Part shown: positions 59,914 to 64,000 of the stretch, piece after piece
How the letters are laid out: every line of letters starts with the position of its first letter
Position numbering within the stretch: position 1 is the first letter of the stretch
Assembly: GCA_009773755.1 (NCBI GenBank)
Contig: WSZJ01000037.1
Span: 1 to 64,000 of the forward strand
Direction: 5' to 3'
DNA length: 64,000 nt
From: Planctomycetota bacterium
GTDB taxonomy: Bacteria; Planctomycetota; MHYJ01; WSZJ01
Translations under genes and position numbers: made by a program
Notes under the pieces: model-generated
The model's input: the letters and a program-made list of their open reading frames with translations, nothing else
The model's database searches: none
What the model was told of the DNA's origin: nothing

Positions 59914-61305
59914 ATGAAGAACTTTGCCTTCGGCCTTGCCGCCGTCGCCCTCCTCGCCGCCGCCGCTTCCACAGCGCGCGCCGACGACTGGGACAAGCTT
60001 GGGACGCGCATCGTCGCGTTCGGAGCGGAGAAAGACACGATCGACTGCACGGGAGACGGGAGATTCTCGGCGATCAAGATCGACGTGGATGAGGGAAATC
60101 TGGAGATGTACGACCTGAAGATCACGTTCGGAAACGGCGATCCGTTTTCGCCCGGAACGCGCTACGAGTTCAACGAAGGAACGCGCAGCCGCACGATCTA
60201 CCTGCCGGGCGACGCGCGCAACATCAAGAAGATCGAGTTCTGGTACCGGTCGAAGTTCAAGAAGGGGCGCGCGACCGTGACGGTGTTCGGGAAGCGCGCG
60301 GGCGGCGGAGGCGGCGGGACGGAAGAGCCTCGCCCGCCGGTGAAGGATCCGCCGGCCGACAACGACAAGGGCTGGGAACTGCTCGGCTTGCGCATCGTCG
60401 ACTTCGGAGCCGACAAGGACACGATCGATGTGACGGCCAGCGAGGGGAAATTCAAGCAGATCAAGATCGACGTCGAGCAGGGCAGCGTCGACATGTGGAA
60501 CATCAAGGTCACCTTCGGGAACGACGAGCATTTCTCACCCGAGACGCGCATCGAATTCCGGCAGGGGTCGATGAGCCGGACGATCGATCTCCCGGGCGAA
60601 GCGCGCGTGATCCGCAAGATCGAGTTCTGGTACAAGTCTGAAATCAAGAACGGCAAGGCGCGCGTCCGCCTCTACGGCAAGCAGGCCGGCGGCGGCGGCG
60701 ACGCGAACGAGGCAAAGGAAAAGTGGGAGGACATGTGGAACATCCGCGTGACCTTCGGAGACGGGACCAACCACTCGCCGGACACGCGCCTCGAATTCCG
60801 CCAGGGATCGATGAGCCGCACGATCGATCTCCCCGGCGAAGCTCGTGTCATCCGCAAGATCGAGTTCTTGTACAAATCCGAATTCAAGAAGGGCAAGGCG
60901 ACGCTGCACGTCTTCGGCCGCCACGCGGCAGGCGGCGGCGGCGAGGTAAAGCCCCCGGTCAAGGAGCCGAAGGACCGCTTCCCCGGCTGGGAGCACCTCG
61001 GGTCGCGCGTCGTTAATTTCGGCGGCGACCACGACACGCTCGATTGTCGCGGCGAGGGAAAATTCAGCTCTTTCCAGATCGAGGTGGAAAACGGCGATCT
61101 CGAGATTTTCGACGTCGTTGTCACCTTCGGCAACGGAGAAACCCAGTCGCCGAAAACCCGGCTTTACTTCGACGACAACAACCGCACGCGCCTCATCGAC
61201 CTGCCCGGCAAGGACCGCTTCGTCAAGAAAATCGAGTTCTACTACAAGTCGGTGAAGGCGACCAAAGACGGCAGGGCGACGATCAACGTCTACGGAAAGC
61301 GCTAG
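59914..61305 (+). CDS. Secreted protein with four DUF2541-like beta repeats
   Basis: The 463-residue product has a signal peptide (MKNFAFGLAAVALLAAAAST) and four copies of a beta domain of about 100 residues: G.R.V.FG..KDTID, a VTFG.....SP.TR.EF strand and IDLPG.ARVIKKIEFWYKS. Copies 1, 2 and 4 are complete. Copy 3 (about 265-335) lacks the first third. Copies 2 and 3 are nearly identical at DNA level (60555-60640 and 60800-60880), so the duplication is recent. Gly- and Pro-rich linkers join the copies. Start ATG 59914 has GGGAGAG upstream. Function is unknown. Confidence 0.85.
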   Translation: MKNFAFGLAAVALLAAAASTARADDWDKLGTRIVAFGAEKDTIDCTGDGRFSAIKIDVDEGNLEMYDLKITFGNGDPFSPGTRYEFNEGTRSRTIYLPGDARNIKKIEFWYRSKFKKGRATVTVFGKRAGGGGGGTEEPRPPVKDPPADNDKGWELLGLRIVDFGADKDTIDVTASEGKFKQIKIDVEQGSVDMWNIKVTFGNDEHFSPETRIEFRQGSMSRTIDLPGEARVIRKIEFWYKSEIKNGKARVRLYGKQAGGGGDANEAKEKWEDMWNIRVTFGDGTNHSPDTRLEFRQGSMSRTIDLPGEARVIRKIEFLYKSEFKKGKATLHVFGRHAAGGGGEVKPPVKEPKDRFPGWEHLGSRVVNFGGDHDTLDCRGEGKFSSFQIEVENGDLEIFDVVVTFGNGETQSPKTRLYFDDNNRTRLIDLPGKDRFVKKIEFYYKSVKATKDGRATINVYGKR

Positions 61306-61330
61306 CCGACCGACCGAAGACGCATCAACC

Positions 61331-61364
61331 GCGGGCCGGGGCGAAAGCTCCGGCCCGCTTTCTT
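61331..61364 (+). terminator. Rho-independent terminator after the repeat-protein gene
   Basis: A 12-bp GC-rich stem (with one G-T pair) and a GAAA loop are followed by TTTCTT. Confidence 0.9.
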
Positions 61365-61378
61365 GAAACGGAGCCTGC

Positions 61379-62179
61379 GTGCACCCTCGAGTGTCCGAGG
61401 TCCTCGCCGGATTTGCGGCGCCGCTCGGCCTGATCGCGGAAGCGTCCGCCGGTGACCTCGCGCGGCTGGAGGCTCTGGTCGGTCCGATCCCGGAACCCTG
61501 GGCGGAGTTCCTTCGCGGCGCAGGCGCTTCAACCGGCAACCTGCGTCTTCGAGGTCAGCACACGGATCTCGGTCTTTCGCTCGCCGAAGACGTGTTGCCG
61601 GTGCTGGAGAAAAAGCGAAAGAAGGAAGCGGCGAAGGGGCTGAAGCTGGCGCCGGTCGCAGCCTCCCGATTCATGATTGCGATGCCGCGCGGCACCTGCC
61701 AGGACTGCGGACCGGTCTGGCTTGAACTGGAAGGCGGGTTGCTTCCGGCCGCGATCCGCAAGGGGCTGGAAGAAGCGGGATCGCACGAAGCCGCCGTGGT
61801 GCAGGTCGACGAAGGCGGGCCGCGCGGAAAACGGTCTCCGGCGCCTGCCTTCGTGCTCGGCGAATCGCTCGCGGCATGGCTCTTCGATGCCGCGTTTCGC
61901 CAGTTCCGGCTCGCCGCCGCCGGGCCTCCGCAACGCCGTTCCGTCCGCCCCGAACACGCCGCGGCGCCGCGTTCGCTTCTCGAATCCCTCGGCCGTGCCG
62001 CCATCGCCGAGGGTTTCCGTAGGCACGAACTGTCCCGCTTTGTCCTGACGTCTCACTTCACGCGCAACGACGCCGCCGCAGTCTTCGCGTGGAACGGCAA
62101 CGCCGTCGAAGTCGTTTTCGCCGCCCGCACCCCTGCTCTTGCATCGCGTCTGGGCGTCGCGCTGGCGCGTCCCCACTGA
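61379..62179 (+). CDS. Hypothetical cytoplasmic protein
   Basis: An unrecognised 266-residue protein, GTG 61379. The first half (VGPIPEPWAEFLRGAGASTG, then LAEDVLPVLEKK) vaguely resembles SUKH/SMI1-type domains, but this is weak. Arg and Ala are frequent toward the end. It is the last chromosomal gene before the tRNA-associated boundary. Confidence 0.6.
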   Translation: MHPRVSEVLAGFAAPLGLIAEASAGDLARLEALVGPIPEPWAEFLRGAGASTGNLRLRGQHTDLGLSLAEDVLPVLEKKRKKEAAKGLKLAPVAASRFMIAMPRGTCQDCGPVWLELEGGLLPAAIRKGLEEAGSHEAAVVQVDEGGPRGKRSPAPAFVLGESLAAWLFDAAFRQFRLAAAGPPQRRSVRPEHAAAPRSLLESLGRAAIAEGFRRHELSRFVLTSHFTRNDAAAVFAWNGNAVEVVFAARTPALASRLGVALARPH

Positions 62180-62201
62180 CCACGCCCGACATGATTCCCG
62201 A

Positions 62202-62243
62202 TACCCCCAGCAGGATTTGAACCTGCGACCATCGGTTTAGAAA
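62202..62243 (-). tRNA. 3' half of tRNA-Arg(TCT), attachment site remnant
   Basis: On the minus strand the T-arm (GCAGG-TTCAAAT-CCTGC) at 62210-62226 is followed by the acceptor strand TGGGGGT and discriminator A ending at 62202. Upstream are the variable loop and the anticodon stem 3' side ACCGA with loop TTTCTAA (anticodon TCT). The 5' anticodon-stem strand is absent: the bases before the loop do not pair. So this is only the 3' half, cut at the anticodon loop, where tyrosine recombinases often cross over. The intact tRNA should lie beyond the right edge. Confidence 0.82.
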
Positions 62244-62483
62244 TGGATTTCCCCTCGGGGCGAAAGGCCCCCGTCCCGAGGGAAGGGCGCAAGTCGGCGC
62301 AAGTCGTCCGAGCCACTTGCAGGCACGCGAAGGCCCCCGTAGAGGCCCCCGAAGTCTCGCCTGTGGAATCGCACCGCTCGACGTAGAATTCTCAACGGCG
62401 TGGCTGATCCCCGCGCCAGTCCCGGACGTGCGGCGAGCCCGTCTCCACCGGGCCGCCGCCGTCCGCTTTCGGGAGTGGAGCCC
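62244..62483. other. Left end of the integrated element, non-coding
   Basis: About 240 nt without a convincing gene. The word AGGCCCCCG recurs (near 62266, 62332 and 62343) and may be recombinase-arm binding sequence. TAGAAT near 62384 could be a -10 box for the next gene. Confidence 0.5.
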
Positions 62484-63527
62484 GTGAAGAAAAAGAAACT
62501 GTCCGCGAGCGAGCGGCGATTCCGTCTCGGCGTGATGCTCCCGCAGGCCCGACGCGAGAAATACACAAGTTATTCCCTCATGGCAGATGTCTACAATCTG
62601 CACCGTCGCGCCCGAGAGAAGAGGCCGCTGACGCGACCTGCGGAGGGGCTCGCCGCGCATCCTCTCGCCCGTGAGGCCGCGTTTTGTCTCGACGCGATGA
62701 AGGGCTTGCCGCACGCCGACCCCGAACGCATCGGCCTACATCAGAAAAGCATGCTCCCTTGGGCTTCGTCTTGTGATCTGCTCGGCCATTGGGCAAAACA
62801 GGGCTTCGGGTTGACCGGGAACCACGGGAACAGACACTTCCTACTCCGCGACTTGCTACAGCTTGTCTCGCGATCCATCGCCCCGTTGCGCGTGCGCACC
62901 CTTGCCGCCGCCGCCGGGCTCGCCGTCGTGAGCGAGTGGCCGGACCGGCTGACGATGACCTCATTCCCGGACTTCGTGGAAAGCGTGAAGGCGCTTGGCC
63001 ACGCTGACCTGGCCCGTATCGCCGAGGGACTCTATGACGGCAGTTTCGATCCGGCTTCGGGACCGGATCGGGAATCGGCGCTCGCGGCGATTCGAGCGGT
63101 TCGCGTTCCTGATCGCGGTTTCTCTCAACCTTCGCGTGGTATCTCGGAAGGCCCTGACTTGCATTCTGGGAAGGCCATAATCAAGGCTCTCGGACTTTCG
63201 GGAAAGGTGACGTGGAAAGAGTTTCGCATCCGACACGAGAACGACTCCGCGTGTCCCGTTTCATGGGCGAAAGGACCCGGGAAGAAGCCGCTCGCCAATG
63301 CCGAAGCGGTAAGAAGGTGGCATGTGGGATTGCTCAGGGCGGCGGGAGTCTCCTCTGATCCATGGGCCGCGTCGCCGGAAGACGACCGCGCCTTGAACAA
63401 CCCCATACCTTGGGGGAAAGGGGAAGTGATACCGGACGGCAAGCGACTCGATTCGCTTTCAATTCGTTCTCATCCGGTGAAGAACGTAACCAAGCAGGCA
63501 CGACCGGCGAACTTGGACGAAAAATGA
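62484..63527 (+). CDS. Hypothetical protein of an integrated element
   Basis: The 347-residue protein (from GTG 62484, GGAG 8 nt upstream; a GTG at 62400 would add 28 low-complexity residues) has no recognised domain. It is Arg/Lys-rich at the start (VKKKKLSASERRFRLG). Its position next to the attachment site and the HTH genes suggests a replication or recombination role, but no integrase motif (R..HxxR..Y) was found. Confidence 0.6.
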   Translation: MKKKKLSASERRFRLGVMLPQARREKYTSYSLMADVYNLHRRAREKRPLTRPAEGLAAHPLAREAAFCLDAMKGLPHADPERIGLHQKSMLPWASSCDLLGHWAKQGFGLTGNHGNRHFLLRDLLQLVSRSIAPLRVRTLAAAAGLAVVSEWPDRLTMTSFPDFVESVKALGHADLARIAEGLYDGSFDPASGPDRESALAAIRAVRVPDRGFSQPSRGISEGPDLHSGKAIIKALGLSGKVTWKEFRIRHENDSACPVSWAKGPGKKPLANAEAVRRWHVGLLRAAGVSSDPWAASPEDDRALNNPIPWGKGEVIPDGKRLDSLSIRSHPVKNVTKQARPANLDEK

Positions 63528-63613
63528 CGACTTAGACGAACTTGGCCCGGCGACGCGGAACTCCATGGATTTAGGGGGAGCGCCCGCAACCACCGCTCCT
63601 CACTGGAGGCGCG

Positions 63614-63826
63614 ATGGATGTCACAAGGCCGGGACTTACCCTTCCCCAAGTCTGCCGATGCGTCGGCATCACGCGGGCTCGGGCCGAAAGACTTCTCTTC
63701 GTCTACCGGGACCGGCTTCCGGTCCCCGTGCGCGTTGGCATCACGCGCCTATGGCCGCCTGAAGTCGCCGATCAAGTCCGCATGATCGTGGCGGAAGAAG
63801 ACCGGCTTCGGGAGGCGGCCCGATGA
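63614..63826 (+). CDS. Small helix-turn-helix protein
   Basis: A 70-residue protein with a helix-turn-helix at LTLPQVCRCVGITRARAERLLFVYRDRLP, resembling MerR-type or excisionase DNA-binding domains. It overlaps the next gene by ATGA. It probably binds element DNA. Confidence 0.65.
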   Translation: MDVTRPGLTLPQVCRCVGITRARAERLLFVYRDRLPVPVRVGITRLWPPEVADQVRMIVAEEDRLREAAR

Positions 63827-64000
63827 ATTACCTCACTCCCGCCGAAGTTGCCGACCGGCTCCGGCTCCACGTCGTTTCCGTCCGCGCGATGCTGGCCGCC
63901 GGAAGGCTCGGGGCCGCCGTCAAGATTGGGCGAGTGTGGAGGCTCCCGGAAGACGAGTTGCAACGTGCGGTAGAACGGATGCGCGTCACGCCTCCCTGCT
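63823..64000 (+). CDS. Excisionase-family DNA-binding protein, cut by window edge
   Basis: The frame from ATG 63823 is open to the edge (59 codons). MNYLTPAEVADRLRLHVVSV, followed by GRVWRLPEDEL, is the helix-turn-helix of excisionase (HTH_17) proteins. It starts by ATGA overlap. Confidence 0.75.
   Translation, partial: MNYLTPAEVADRLRLHVVSVRAMLAAGRLGAAVKIGRVWRLPEDELQRAVERMRVTPPC

Noticed and set aside
62202-62280. Complete tRNA gene
   Set aside because: Only the 3' half is present; the 5' strand of the anticodon stem, D-arm and 5' acceptor strand are absent.

Overview
The window is a GC-rich (by eye about two-thirds G+C), densely coded bacterial chromosome segment with about 60 genes, many secreted proteins and lipoproteins and few classical operons. 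An extracytoplasmic-function (ECF) sigma factor beside a Ser/Thr kinase and a formylglycine-generating-enzyme (FGE)-like gene, a class III cyclase joined to an AAA/TPR module, a PurS-PurS-PurL fusion and coenzyme-B12 ribonucleotide reductase suggest an uncultured Planctomycetota-like bacterium. That placement is an inference; the window holds no rRNA.

Layout. 1-3.0 kb (- strand): a Ser/Thr kinase with an ATPase tail, cut by the left edge, and a GAF-GGDEF diguanylate cyclase. 3.1-10 kb (+): threonine dehydrogenase, two unknown genes, three tandem paralogous lipoproteins, a secreted protein, a TIGR00300-type enzyme and a CDP-alcohol phosphatidyltransferase. 10-17 kb: a DUF89 protein (-), then FGE-like protein, ECF sigma factor, kinase and zinc-finger anti-sigma factor (+). 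17-23 kb (+): an archaemetzincin-like lipoprotein and four envelope lipoproteins, three with matching TPR tails. 23-26.5 kb: era (-), an ABC exporter and a CysZ/EI24-like membrane protein (+). 26.6-44 kb (mostly -): FHA-GAF-HD-GYP protein, the cyclase-ATPase, a ptsI-ptsH-ptsN-hpf set, phosphoesterase, glycosyltransferase, a frameshifted cvpA, truA, two TPR paralogs and asd. 43.6-53.5 kb: flavin-dependent halogenase-like enzyme (+), purL (-), accA with a preceding small ORF (+), a HEAT-cyclophilin lipoprotein (-) and nrdJ (-). 53.6-55.2 kb (+): the selenoprotein pair. 55.3-62.2 kb (mostly +): DUF309, thioesterase, GIY-YIG protein, phosphoesterase, acetyltransferase and a repeat protein.

The strongest finding is a pair of neighbouring paralogous exported proteins (53651-54565 and 54636-55193). 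Both are interrupted by an in-frame UGA at the same alignment position, and both continue in frame with conserved sequence. Exactly 18 nt into the sequence after each UGA lies a 6-bp hairpin with the same CGTGAC loop and compensatory stem changes. They are best read as selenoproteins of a thioredoxin-fold-like family with bacterial SECIS elements.

From 62.2 kb rightward the DNA looks mobile. A 3' half of a tRNA-Arg(TCT) gene, cut at the anticodon loop, marks the left boundary of an integrated element. The element carries an unknown gene and two small helix-turn-helix/excisionase-like genes and runs off the window.

A second theme is architectural. At least nine intergenic gaps hold long imperfect palindromes, several with arms made of short degenerate tandem units that differ from locus to locus. 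They occur between co-directional, convergent and divergent genes alike, so they are not only terminators.
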